NCBI GenBank assembly: GCA_019426215.1
Contig: CM033392.1
Location: 34,020,814 to 34,084,813 of the forward strand
DNA length: 64,000 nt
Source of the DNA: Buddleja alternifolia
Taxonomy: Eukaryota > Streptophyta > Magnoliopsida > Lamiales > Scrophulariaceae
Reading direction: 5' to 3'
The first letter of the stretch is position 1. The number at the start of each line of letters is the position of its first letter. The translations under genes and the position numbers were made by a program. Shown in pieces: positions 12,564-22,921 of this stretch. The notes below the pieces were generated by a model, which was not told the DNA's origin, did not search any database, and worked only from the letters and a program-made list of their open reading frames with translations.

Positions 12564-13557
12564 TGACACGCTAATACCTAACGTGCTTGGATAGCAAGTA
12601 TACTAGTCGTGCGTAGTAATAAGTGGACTAAAAGTCCGGGTTGTCGAACCTCAAGGACTAGGTATTTTAGTTTATGATTAGCAATAAAAGAAAGACAATT
12701 AAAGTAATGTGCAAGAATTGATTGAATAAACGAATGATAAAAGAGGAAATGAGCTATAGATTAAAACTCACGTATGATAAAATGACTAAGACACATGCTA
12801 CAACCGAATCTACTCGTCAATATATATGGGTTACTCCTCAAATTACTAAACTCCTATTGCTTTGGTAGAAACTCCTTAGTTAACTATTACCCGATGTCTC
12901 CGCTCATAATAATCCTATAATTAATTAACGGTTCTCTAAATATGTCTATCCGAGAATCTAATCAATAACCACGCATTAACGTTCTAGAGTGTCCACGGAT
13001 AAATCCGGTTAATAGCACCTGGAAATCTTTACCTATCTCTAGGTAAAATTCCTCATTTGTTTCGGATGATGTGTTAATTCCTTTGAACCCTAACCTATCT
13101 TCTCTCGAATGACTAGATTAGGCAAGATAGCAAGCATATGGTGATCAAGCACATGATTGGAATAAAAGCATAAAATTAACACACAAAGCAATAGGAGAAT
13201 TAATACAAAAACATCACTTCATATATATTGACTCATAAATTTGGCCTTCACATGGCCTTAGTTTTACAAAATTAGCTCATCATCAATAGCTCAAGAAGAT
13301 CTAGAACAATCATATACATAATTATGAACATAAACATGTAATGAAAGCAAGTAAAACTCCCTAAGGCTTGGTTGATGATGAATCCTAGCTTGAAACTCCA
13401 ATGTCTAGCTTAATCCCCCTTCTTCTCCCTCCAAGATTGATGAATTTGTGGCTTAAAATCCCAGAAAAATGACCTCAATCCCCAGATTTTCGAACCCCTC
13501 TTCATTGCTGAAATCTGGCTTTTATACACTTGAAAAATGGTTATGCCGGCGCCCAGG
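12564..13557 (-). repeat. 5' LTR of gypsy B, first segment
   Basis: On the plus strand this starts TGACACG and runs to CGGCGCCCAGG, where element C inserted. Its last five bases (13553-13557, CCAGG) are the left copy of C's target duplication. The rest of the LTR is at 21407-21707. A block near 12638-12660 (GGGTTGTCGAACCTCAAGG) resembles blocks at the equivalent LTR end of element C and the solo LTR at 61861. No gene is present. Confidence 0.85.
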
Positions 13558-14870
13558 TGTTAGGTCTCATATTTTACATATTTTCATTATGATTTACCTC
13601 ACATTTATCTTTATTTTATGCCTTGTTGTTAGTCTTTTTCTTTATTTTTAGCCTAATTTATGTATTTTGATTTCTAAGTCGTTTCAATGCTTTTGTAGGC
13701 ATAAAAGCGATGATTTTGATGAGTTGAAGGAGTATTTATTACGAGAATAATGAAGGCTATCCAAGAGGATGTGAAGAAATGCATTAGAAAGGCCAAACGA
13801 GAATGTTTCGTTGAAGAAAAATGAAGAGAAAAATTTTTGCACAGGCAACTGCACAACTGTGCAGCTGCGGATTTTTATATTTTTGTGGGCCGATTTTATG
13901 ACTTGGATGGGCATAATTTATGTATCTAAGACTCCTTTTTAGTTAAAGAAAGTGGCAAAAACATTTTATAGGCTAGAGTGAGGTGGGAGAATATTTCATT
14001 CTTACAAAAAAAATAGATCTTGGAGAAAAAAACAAAGACTTCTAGAGAGAGAAAGGAGATCTTGAAGAGTTCTTGGAGAAAAGCTTCATCTTCTCAAGTT
14101 GTATTCTTCCAATCCTCCATTGTTGAACATGAGTAACTTTATGTTTATGCAATTTATTTCTTGTTTTTCTTTAATTATGCATAGCTAAATTATTTTCTAG
14201 GGTTTAAGATGTAGTCTTGTGTATTGATTTGGATTATTGATGATTTATGAATGTGATTTCTTGATTGGTTTATCTATTAATGAGTGTTTAATGCTTGTAA
14301 TTGCTTGATCACCAATTGCATGATTTAAGATGAATTAAGAAGTACCGGGAGGTGAATTAGTTTATCGGTTCAGATTTAATAGGCATGTGTAAATTGCTTA
14401 ATAGGGATATTGGTAATTTTGCATGAGACTAGTTAAACAATATTCATAGAACTTAATGGATTCATCTAAATTAGTTTTTGATCATGGGAGTGACGGTAAT
14501 TAATTTAGGTGGGTACTCATGAAGATCTCGGGAGAGTATTCATGTATTTAAGGAAATTGGGTCTTTAATTTAAACAAGAATGATAATCCATTGAAAGTCA
14601 ATAATCCATAGAAATACCTTGATGAAATCTCAATCCCTAGGCCTTTCGTTAATTGATTGTTCGTTTTAATTATATTTGAGTTAATTATTTATAATTAATT
14701 CTGTTTTTATAAATTTATGCTTTTAATTAGTTAAAATCTCAAATCTTTGATAATCGATAGTCTAAATAATAAGATAAACTTTGTTTGGTACTTGATAACC
14801 TTCCCTGTGGAGACGATCTTACTTTCACTATATTATTTGTTCGATTCCGTGTTGTTACGGACGGTTAACA
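13558..14870 (+). repeat. 5' LTR of element C
   Basis: 1,313 bp, starting TGTTAGG and ending GGTTAACA. It is almost identical to the 3' LTR. It has about 10 extra bp near 13570 and lacks a stretch of about 20 bp containing the second TGCACAGCTGTGCA palindrome found in the 3' LTR (20379-20394). The U5 end carries CCCTGTGGAGACGATC (14803-14818), a typical Athila LTR box. Confidence 0.9.
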
Positions 14871-14873
14871 AAT

Positions 14874-14891
14874 TGGCGCCGTTGCCGGGGA
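14874..14891 (+). other. Primer binding site of element C (tRNA-Asp type)
   Basis: TGGCGCCGTTGCCGGGGA, three bases after the LTR, is complementary to the 3' end of plant tRNA-Asp, the usual primer of Athila-group elements. Confidence 0.9.
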
Positions 14892-15018
14892 AGGCAACAA
14901 ATAGTCAATATCAATAAAAAGTTAATTCTTATTAGTTTAGACATTTTTCTTTATTTATTTATTTTTGTTTTGGGTTTTTATTTGTTTGAACTTTGATACT
15001 TGATATTGTTGTTTCAGA

Positions 15019-17448
15019 ATGGCTGAGGAGCAGAGAACTCTCTGAGATTATGCTACACCAACATATCAGAATTTAACCTCCAGCATAGCGGTACCAAGTG
15101 TTCAGGCCTATACCTTTGAGTTGAAGCCGGCTATTATTCAAATGCTCCAACACACTGCATTTGAGGGAGATATTGAGAGGGAGGATCCTCATTCCCATCT
15201 GGGGAATTTTTTGGAAATCTGCAGTACTTTCAAGATGAATGGCATTACTGAAGATGCCATAAGACTGCGACTCTTCCCATTCTCCCTGTCTAAAAGAGCT
15301 AAGGAGTGGCTGAAAAACCAGCCGGCAAATAAGTTCACCACTTGGGCTGATTTGTCGACTGCGTTTCTGACTAAGTATTTTCCCCCAGCCAAGACTGCCC
15401 AGTTAAGGAATGCAATCACAGGATTCATGCAAATTGATAGTGAAACCCTCTACCAAGCATGGGAAAGGTACAAAGAATTACTCAGAAAATGCCCATATCA
15501 CGGTATTCCTAGTTGGATGCTTGTGCAGACTTTCTACAATGCTTTGTCACATAGTATCCGGATGAATATCGATGCAGCTGCAGGAGGGAGTTTTATGGCA
15601 AAGAATCCGGATGATGCATTGGCTCTTATGGACGAAATGGCATCCAACAGTTATCAGTGGGCAAGTGATAGTCAGGCTACAAAGAAAACACCAGGCATCC
15701 ACAATGTAGATAGCATTACATTGCTCAATGCTAACATTGAAGCACTTGTCAAACACATGGAGGGACTCAAGGGAAATGTTAGTGCAGTATCTCAACCTAC
15801 TTTAGCTTGTGATATTTGTGGAGCACCTCACATGGCTACTGATTGCCCACTCATTGAGCAAGCTAATTACCTATCCAATCAGAATAAACAGCAAGGAAAT
15901 CCATTTTCGAACACCTACAATTCGGGTTGGCGAAATCATCCGAACTTTTCTTGGGGAGGCCAAGGGAACCAAGGAGCTCAAGCAAGTCCTCCTAGACAAC
16001 AATTTCCTCCAGGGTTCCAACAACATGGTCCTCAGAATTTTCAACAACCAAGTCAGCAAGGACCACCACCTCGAGAACCACAAGCTTGGGAATTAACCAT
16101 TGAAAAGCTCGCTAATGGAACAGCAAAACGGTATGAGAATCTGGAAGCAAAAATTGATCTGGTAGTGGGAGCAACGAAGAATCTGGAATTACAAGTTGGA
16201 CAATTTACAAGTTCTATGAATTCAAGGTCAAAAGGTACACTACCTAGCCAAACAGAGGAGAATCCGAGAGGACAGTGTAATGCAGTGACTCTGATAAACG
16301 AAAATATAATTGAAGAATTTGAACCACATGCTGTACACAGAGATGCATTTGTGACGAAAGATAATTCAATCTTTGAATCTTCTGACAAGGTTGCGCCAGA
16401 AAAGGTTATCCCGAAGCCATATGTGAAACCATATGTTCCTCCAATTCCATTTCCCCAAAGGTTGCAACACAAGAGGTTGGACAAGCAGCAAGAGAAATTT
16501 CTTCAAACACTTAGACTGTTGAACCGCAACATTCCGTATACAGATGCTCGGGCTCAGATGCCTGTTTGTGAGAAGTTTCTCAAAGAGCTGTTGAGCAATA
16601 GAAAAAAATTAGAAGACGTGGAAACAATCTCCTTGAATGAAGAATGCAGTTCCATAATCCATCGAAACATTCCTCCAAAGCCAAAGGATCCAGGGAGTTT
16701 TTCACTTCCTTGCACTATCGAAAAATTTCACTTTGATAAAGCCCTTTGTGATTTAGGAGCTAGTGTTAGTCTAATGCCTTATTCAATTTACAGGAAATTA
16801 GGCTTTCAAAAGCTTAAAAACACAAAGATGTTACTTCAATTGGCGGATGGGAGCATCAAACGCCCTATGGGAATATTAGAAGACGTTTTCGTGAAAGTGG
16901 ACAAGTTCTACATCCCATGTGACTTCGTGGTGCTTGAGATGGATGAAAATTCGAAAACACCAATCATCCTTGGAAGACCGTTTCTCACAACTGCGGGAAC
17001 CGTCATCGACGTGCGTGCTGGCAAGCTAGCGTTGAACATTGGAGAGGAGAAGGTGGAGTTCGACTTAAATAAAGTGATGAAATCTCCACCTTTTGAAGAA
17101 AAATGTTATTCAGTGGATGTGATTGAAGAGGCCATCAAGGAAGAAATTGCTCAAGGTAAAAGAGATCCAATAGAGTCGTATCGCAAAATATCTTCTAGAC
17201 CTAAGGTAAAACTTAAATCTCTTCCACCATATCTCAGGTACGTTCTTCTTGGAAATAATACGTTTCTATCTGTTATTGTAAATGCTATAATTGGTACACC
17301 TGAAATGGACCGATGGTTAAGTGATTTGCAATGGAAGAAAGACGGAATAGGTTGGAATATATCTGATATGAAAAGAATTAATCGTGCTTTGTATTTTTCA
17401 GGCGATGATATTCCTCGATGGAAAACAATTTCCCTCGCCAGAACTTAA
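15019..17448 (+). pseudogene. gag: Element C gag-protease
   Basis: One long frame of about 810 codons from the ATG at 15019, interrupted by TGA at 15043-15045 (an Arg CGA codon in related sequences). From residue 35 or so it has the Athila gag domain (RLFPFSLSKRAKEWLKNQP, about 15268-15324; LLRKCPYHGIP). A CX2CX3HX4C zinc knuckle (CDICGAPHMATDC) lies at about 15808-15846, followed by a Gln/Pro-rich linker and an aspartic protease (ALCDLGASVSLMP, about 16740-16780; LGRPFLTTAG). The catalytic Asp is present; DLGAS in place of DSGAS is common in Athila proteins, so I do not read it as damage. The C-terminal tail resembles the RT N-terminus and then stops. Apart from the early stop it is largely open, which agrees with a recent insertion. 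Confidence 0.85.
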
Positions 17449-17463
17449 CAATAACTTTGTCTA

Positions 17464-17511
17464 AGTCGAGCTAATGACTTTAAACAAGCGCTGCTTGGGA
17501 GGCAACCCAAG
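17464..17511 (+). other. Conserved post-pol block with hairpin, element C copy
   Basis: It starts 15 bases after the gag-protease stop and ends in CTTGGGAGGCAACCCAAG (17494-17511), a perfect 6-bp stem with a 6-nt loop. The block matches the minus-strand block after gypsy B pol (6991-7038), including GTCGAGCTAA and AAACAAGCGCT, although the two elements' coding regions differ widely. Confidence 0.7.
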
Positions 17512-17689
17512 AGTTTTCATTGTTTTTGTCATTGTCGTTTTCTTCTTTCTGCTTATTTTGTTTTCAGTATTTTATGTTTGGAATTTTTATTTTATTTTAT
17601 TTCATTTTTATTTTTCGGTGCTCAACTGCTTTACTAATGCAAGTTATTCTTATTGCAAGTCAATAACATGAAAAATGAGGTGCATGGGG

Positions 17690-17890
17690 CATTATACATT
17701 GTACATCAGGTGCACAATTGTGCTAATTTTAGCACCACTGTGCAAACTTTTCGCACTTATAAGATTTTTAGGTGCACAGTTGTGCAATTTTTCAGTACAG
17801 CTGTGCAAAATTTTCGCACAAGATCCACACTCGCCATGCACAACTGTGCAATTTTTGTGCACAATTGTGTAGAATTTTCGCACTTTTGCA
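17690..17890. repeat. Cluster of GCACAAnTGTGC palindromes in element C
   Basis: At least four palindromic or near-palindromic copies: TGCACAATTGTGCT at 17711, TGCACAGTTGTGCA at 17773, TGCACAACTGTGCA at 17837 and GTGCACAATTGTGT at 17857. Partial copies lie between. The same word occurs in both LTRs of this element (about 13852-13866 and 20358-20394). Confidence 0.7.
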
Positions 17891-17939
17891 CTGTACAAAT
17901 TTCAAAAAGAAAAAAAAAATCAAATTTTAACTTTTGGGT

Positions 17940-18790
17940 CAAAATCCCCCAAATTCAGTCAAACCCCTCACAACTACAAAAAAACTTCAGCCAAACCATC
18001 GATCTCTCACCAGCCACCAATCACCATCTTCATCTCACTCGGTCATCTCCCATTCTCCAGCCAACCCCCATCGCCGCTCACAGCTGCCTCCCTCCCGTCT
18101 AGTTCAGCAGCCATCATTACCATCCAGAAGCAGCGCACACCACTCTGCCACCGCCTGTTCTCCGCCGTTCAACCACCTTCCACCGGACTCGCAACCACCG
18201 CCGTCGAGCTTCTACGTCGAAACCAGCGCAATCGAGCGGGACTCAAAAACAGCCGCCGTCAGTTGTAAAGAACTCAATCCATCACCAGCGCCGTCTCTCT
18301 CTCTCGCTATGCCGCCGCCTCCGTTCGCCGTTCAGCTGCTGTTCTCCGTTCAAACACCACCGCCTTCGGCCAGAGCCACGCCGCCGCCGTCGCGTTTCAA
18401 TGACGTCGCCACCTCCGGGCGACATCTCTTCACAGCGCCGTCTCGGATCCACAACCCAGATCCGCCGTCTGCCGCCACCACGATGTAGCCGCATCTCGTC
18501 CACACCCGCGCCACCGAGTGTGCCGGTCGATACCCGTTCAGATCTGCCTCTCTCTTGATCAATTTCAGCCGCCTCAAGTCCAGAAATGCGAGACCGAGAG
18601 CAACTCACAACAACTGCCGCCACTCCACCATCTTTCTTCTCCGACCTCAGTTCCACCTCCGTCGTCCGACTTCCCACATCACTGCTGCCACACTTCTTCT
18701 GGGTACGATTTTTCTTCCAAGGCAAATAGTGTTCTCTCAATTACAATACTACCGCGAGAGACCATCATCCTACCAACTCCCGGGACATCA
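17940..18790. other. GC-rich non-coding insert in element C
   Basis: A stretch rich in CCGCC, CCACC and TCGCC, strongly contrasting with the AT-rich DNA on both sides. It opens long frames on both strands encoding Pro/Ser/Arg-rich sequence with no recognisable domain; I treat these as compositional. It may be captured host sequence (a gene 5' end or UTR) or a normal GC-rich part of this non-autonomous family. Confidence 0.5.
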
Positions 18791-18859
18791 CGCACATGCA
18801 TAGGGGAGTATTTCTTTCACTGTTATTTCAATTACATTTTATTTCTGTTCTTGCATATC

Positions 18860-20076
18860 AGTTGCGATAAAATACATTGAGGACAATGTGTTGCTTTAAG
18901 TGTGGGGTGGATTGTTTGCAAATTGTGATTAGAGTTTATTGAATTGCTCAAGTGTGGGGTGTTTTTTGTTAAATTGGTGAAAGGATCGGACATATTACAT
19001 GGTTTTTTGTTGAGTATTGCGTGTATTGAATTGCTCAAGTGTGGGGTAATGTGGTTAAGTGGTGAAAGAATTGGGCATACGTCAATTTTTGCTGAGTTGT
19101 TACTGAAAATTAGTTAATTTGTTCACAATATTTGTGTTCACATATTTGAGCTCTTGACTATATAAACATATGAATCTGATTTCTGTACATGGATACTCTT
19201 TTTATTGAGTTTGATCGCTGAGCCTGAAATTTGTAAAATTTCTATGCATCTTTACACACTACACACGAGTTCTAGTAAAGGGGATTGATCGGGGAGATAA
19301 AAGCAATTACATATTTTTTTGATACATGGTGATATTGGAGGAAAGTCGAGAAAATAGAAAAAAAGAAAAAATAATCGATGAAGAAAATAAGGAAAGAAAG
19401 TTGATTCGGTGGTTAATGAAAGCTAAAATCACCCAGTTTCGTTTCTAGCCTTTGTCACTTGAGTGATTAAGTCCGTTGGGGTGTCTTGACACCTAGTGCC
19501 TTAAAACCGACTGGTTTGAGAGTCATTGGCCCAAAACTCGTTACAAGGGTGACATAGAAAGCTTGATTAGCGAGACATTGCACGGGTTGATAAATTTTGA
19601 ATGAAGGAAAGTGAATGAAGATGCAATATGATAAATGTTGTGTTTTTGCTTGAAATAATTGAGATGTTCCCTTGCTAGAATTCATAAATCAAGCACGAAT
19701 GGATGTATATGAAATTGAACTTGTTTGGGATTAGTGTGATGACTTGAGAGTAAAGATGTTCATGTGTGGAAAAATAATGATTCTATATGTTTATTGGTTT
19801 ATGTGTGATGATTGTGGGGAGTCATAAATGTTGTGACTAGTTGCTGATTTGATGCACTGTGAGACAGATAGACGATTGTCATGAATTTTGTGGGTATATT
19901 CTCTGCAAACCCTCACGAGACAAAACTCGTCCACTGGGGGTAACCTAGGGGTTTAACGGCTTGTTGCACATGCTAAGTGCAATCGTGTTCCCTACGAAAG
20001 TGGTGTTATCTTTATTTTCGTTTTTGTTTTGTTTAGATTTACTCGAGGACGAGTAAAAGGTTAAGTGTGGGGTGTT
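18860..20076 (+). other. 3' non-coding region and polypurine-like tracts of element C
   Basis: No gene is visible. AAGTGTGGGGT occurs four times: 18898, 18950, 19037 and 20063. The last lies directly before the 3' LTR and is the probable polypurine tract (20061-20074). The copies at 18950 and 19037 belong to an imperfect tandem duplication of about 87 bp that includes ATTGAATTGCTCAAGTGTGG. CTCGAGGACGAGTAAAAGG (20043-20061) before the tract is typical of Athila/Tat-type elements. Confidence 0.65.
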
Positions 20077-21401
20077 TGTTAGGTCTCATATTTTCATTAT
20101 GATTTACCTCACATTTATCTTTATTTTATGCCTTGTTGTTAGTCTTTTCCTTTATTTTTAGCCTAATTTATGTATTTTGATTTCTAAGTCGTTTCAATGC
20201 TTTTGTAGACATAAAAGCGATGATTTTGATGAGTTGAAGGAGTATTTATTACGAGAATAATGAAGGCTATCCAAGAGGATGTGAAGAAATGCATTAGAAA
20301 GGCCAAACGAGAATGTTTCGTTGAAGAAAAATGAAGAGAAAAATTTTTGCACACGCAACTGCACAACTGTGCAGATATTCTGCACAGCTGTGCAGCTGCG
20401 GATTTTTATATTTTTGTGGGTCGATTTTATGACTTGGATGGGCATAATTTATGTATCTAAGACTCCTTTTTAGTTAAAGAAAGTGGCAAAAACATTTTAT
20501 AGGCTAGAGTGAGGTGGGAGAATATTTCATTCTTACAAAAAAAGTAGATCTTGGAGAAAAAAACAAAGACTTCTAGAGAGAGAAAGGAGATTTTGAAGAG
20601 TTCTTGGAGAAAAGCTTCATCTTCTCAAGTTGTATTCTTCCAATCCTCCATTGTTGAACATGAGTAACTTTATGTTTATGCAATTTATTTCTTGTTTTTC
20701 TTTAATTATGCATAGCTAAATTATTTTCTAGGGTTTAAGATGTAGTCTTGTGTATTGATTTGGATTATTGATGATTTATGAATGTGATTTCTTGATTGGT
20801 TTATCTATTAATGAGTGTTTAATGCTTGTAATTGCTTGATCACCAATTGCATGATTTAAGATGAATTAAGAAGTACCGGGAGGTGAATTAGTTTATCGGT
20901 TCAGATTTAATAGACATGTGTAAATTGCTTAATAGGGATATTGGTAATTTTGCATGAGACTAGTTAAACAATATTCATAGAACTTAATGGATTCATCTAA
21001 ATTAGTTTTTGATCATGGGAGTGACGGTAATTAATTTAGGTGGGTACTCATGAAGATCTCGGGAGAGTATTCATGTATTTAAGGAAATTGGGTCTTTAAT
21101 TTAAACAAGAATGATAATCCATTGAAAGTTAATAATCCATAGAAATACCTTGATGAAATCTTAATCCCTAGACCTTTCGTTAATTGATTGTTCGTTTTAA
21201 TTATATTTGAGTTAATTATTTATAATTAATTCTGTTTTTATAAATTTATGGTTTTAATTAGTTGAAATCTCAAATCTTTGATAATCGATAGTCTAAATAA
21301 TAAGATAAACTTTGTTTGGTACTTGATAACCTTCCCTGTGGAGACGATCTTACTTTCACTATATTATTTGTTCGATTCCGTGTTGTTACGGACGGTTAAC
21401 A
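20077..21401 (+). repeat. 3' LTR of element C
   Basis: 1,325 bp, TGTTAGG to GGTTAACA, nearly identical to 13558-14870. It contains the perfect palindrome TGCACAGCTGTGCA (about 20380-20394) beside TGCACAACTGTGCA, where the 5' LTR has only one copy. Confidence 0.9.
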
Positions 21402-21406
21402 CCAGG

Positions 21407-21707
21407 TACGGGCCGTACGGTGCCTAGGCGCAGCCTACGTGGAGTATCTTTCTTGGGGGATAAGTCCGGCGGCGCCCAGGCGTGACGACAACGGCGCTCG
21501 GGCCAGGGCAAGACGGCTCCTGGGTGCGGTCAACATGCTCGAAATTGTGTCGTGCATCATTTTTTGCCCTTTTCTTCGTGTGCTCTCGTTTATCACCTAA
21601 AATCACTAAATACCCCGATTAAACGCAAATGTGGCATGATTTAGGCAATAAATAAATCCAAAAACATAAATTACGGGCTTAAAAACACATAAGAACGCCT
21701 CTTATCA
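21407..21707 (-). repeat. 5' LTR of gypsy B, second segment
   Basis: Continuation of the LTR interrupted at 13557. It begins after the second CCAGG duplication and ends CTTATCA at 21707. Its first 120 bp hold several GCGCCTAGGCGC-type words (about 21418-21430 and 21471-21484) in degenerate form. It is followed by AATAT, the right copy of B's target duplication. Confidence 0.8.
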
Positions 21708-21712
21708 AATAT

Positions 21713-22921
21713 GAAAAGAGAAATCCTATTGGACAAACTTCATTTCAAACTCCTCCCCCAGCATCAGCGCCTGAATATCAAGCGCCAGTGTACTCTACAC
21801 CTCAACCAGTAGTGCCAGTTCCATATCAAGCGCCTCCGTCCCCTACTCAAAATCTCTCAGCGCCAGTAATTTCAAAGCGATTAACCACTGAACAGAAAAT
21901 GAAAACTAATTTGTGTTATAATTGCAGGAAACCAGGGCACTACCAGGTAAATTGCCCTTATCCAAATGTGTCTAAGCCCACAAGGCAAGACTATGCAGAT
22001 AGAAACCAATTCAGGAGCAACCTTCGCCAACAAGGATTGCTAGCGGAATCTGAATCACTCTCCGCACCTGAAGAGGATTTGGAATCATCAGATGAAAGCA
22101 GTGATGATGAGCCTACAAGCGACTCACCGTTGATTTATCTCATGGAAAGAGATGATGAAGAATCTGAATTATCTCATCCTCTTTCTTATGATGAATTACT
22201 TGACAAAGTTAATGGATATTATAAAGATTGTCAAGATGCCGCCAAAATATATCAAAATCACTTCGCTATTATCTCACCGCTCACAAGTGATAAAGTAACG
22301 CTCAAAGCAGAGTTGCAAATTCAGCAACAATGCATTGAGAAGAACCAATCGCTTGAGAGTGAGATTACTCAATTGAAAAGCGATATTGATATAATAGTCA
22401 AGAGAGAAGCTGATTTGATCGCTAAACTTGGTAAATCAGAGCAGCTCGTCTCATCATTATCCAAAGCGTCAAGAAACTTAGATAATCTGACTAATGTAAC
22501 CAGACTTTTTGGTGAAAGGACCAGTTTAGGGTGTGATAAATTTGGTCAAAAATCAAAAGCATCTAAGGTTACGGCGAACAACAAAGGAAAGGGTGTTTTC
22601 TTTGCTGAGAAAGGTTCACAAGGACAAACGCTAAATGAACCAAGCGACAATGGTACGAGGCCAAATGAGAAAGCCAAAGCAAATGATTCACAAAGACGGG
22701 TTCATCCAAACGCTCAAAAGGCTAAGGATAAACCTGACCACTATGAATCAAGCGCTAAGCGTCAAGCACCAAAAGTACATCCTAAGCCAGCGTCAAGGAA
22801 ATACCAGCGTTAATATCCACAACCATCTAGATCATATTATCGCTACTATGATAACTATGATTATGATTACTATTATAATCAAGGATATCACTATACACCC
22901 TAAAAGCACACACAACACAAT
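21713..22921 (+). pseudogene. gag: Element A gag, C-terminal part, with zinc knuckle
   Basis: The frame resumes exactly where gypsy B interrupted it. A Pro/Gln/Ala-rich linker leads to an intact CX2CX4HX4C zinc knuckle (CYNCRKPGHYQVNC, about 21912-21953). After that come an acidic Ser/Glu/Asp-rich stretch, a coiled-coil-like segment (about 22280-22460) and a Lys-rich nucleic-acid-binding tail ending in Tyr/Asp repeats. TAA at 22811-22813 (CGT-TAA, probably from CAA) and TAA at 22901-22903 interrupt a frame that otherwise runs straight into pol. Gag and pol were therefore one polyprotein, as usual in copia elements. Confidence 0.85.

Larger units (their letters stand above)
13558..21401 (+). 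mobile_element. RT-less Athila-type gypsy retrotransposon C
   Basis: A complete 7,844-bp element with near-identical LTRs (13558-14870 and 20077-21401) and a perfect 5-bp duplication CCAGG (13553-13557 and 21402-21406). It has a tRNA-Asp-type primer site, a gag-protease frame, a 2.6 kb non-coding part and a polypurine-like TTAAGTGTGGGGTG before the 3' LTR. RT, RNase H and integrase are absent: the frame ends a few dozen codons into what would be the RT N-terminus (GIGWNISDMKRINRAL). It therefore depends on another element for copying. The close LTR match suggests it is the youngest of the three nested LTR elements. Confidence 0.9.
5954..21707 (-). mobile_element. Athila-type Ty3/gypsy retrotransposon B, minus orientation, host of element C
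   Basis: The element reads right to left: 5' LTR at 12564-21707 (interrupted by element C), primer site, gag, protease, RT, RNase H and integrase, then the 3' LTR at the left. Its plus-strand ends are TGACACG at 5954 and CTTATCA at 21707. The flanking 5-bp duplication is GATAT/AATAT. The tRNA-Asp-type primer site and the gag and integrase sequence styles fit the Athila group. Without element C it is about 7.9 kb. The two LTRs match well only over their outer 255 bp or so, so one LTR has been rearranged. All coding parts carry stops or frameshifts. Confidence 0.85.

Noticed and set aside
14874..14891. tRNA gene fragment (tRNA-Asp-like)
   Set aside because: Only the 18 nt complementary to the tRNA end are present. 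It is a primer binding site, as are 5022-5033 and 44499-44510.
16740..16780. DLGAS in the protease of element C as an inactivating change
   Set aside because: The catalytic Asp is present and DLGAS is a common form in Athila-type proteins.
18282..18740. Arg/Gly-rich minus-strand frame
   Set aside because: It lies in the GC-rich non-coding part of element C; the long frame follows from base composition and no domain is recognisable.
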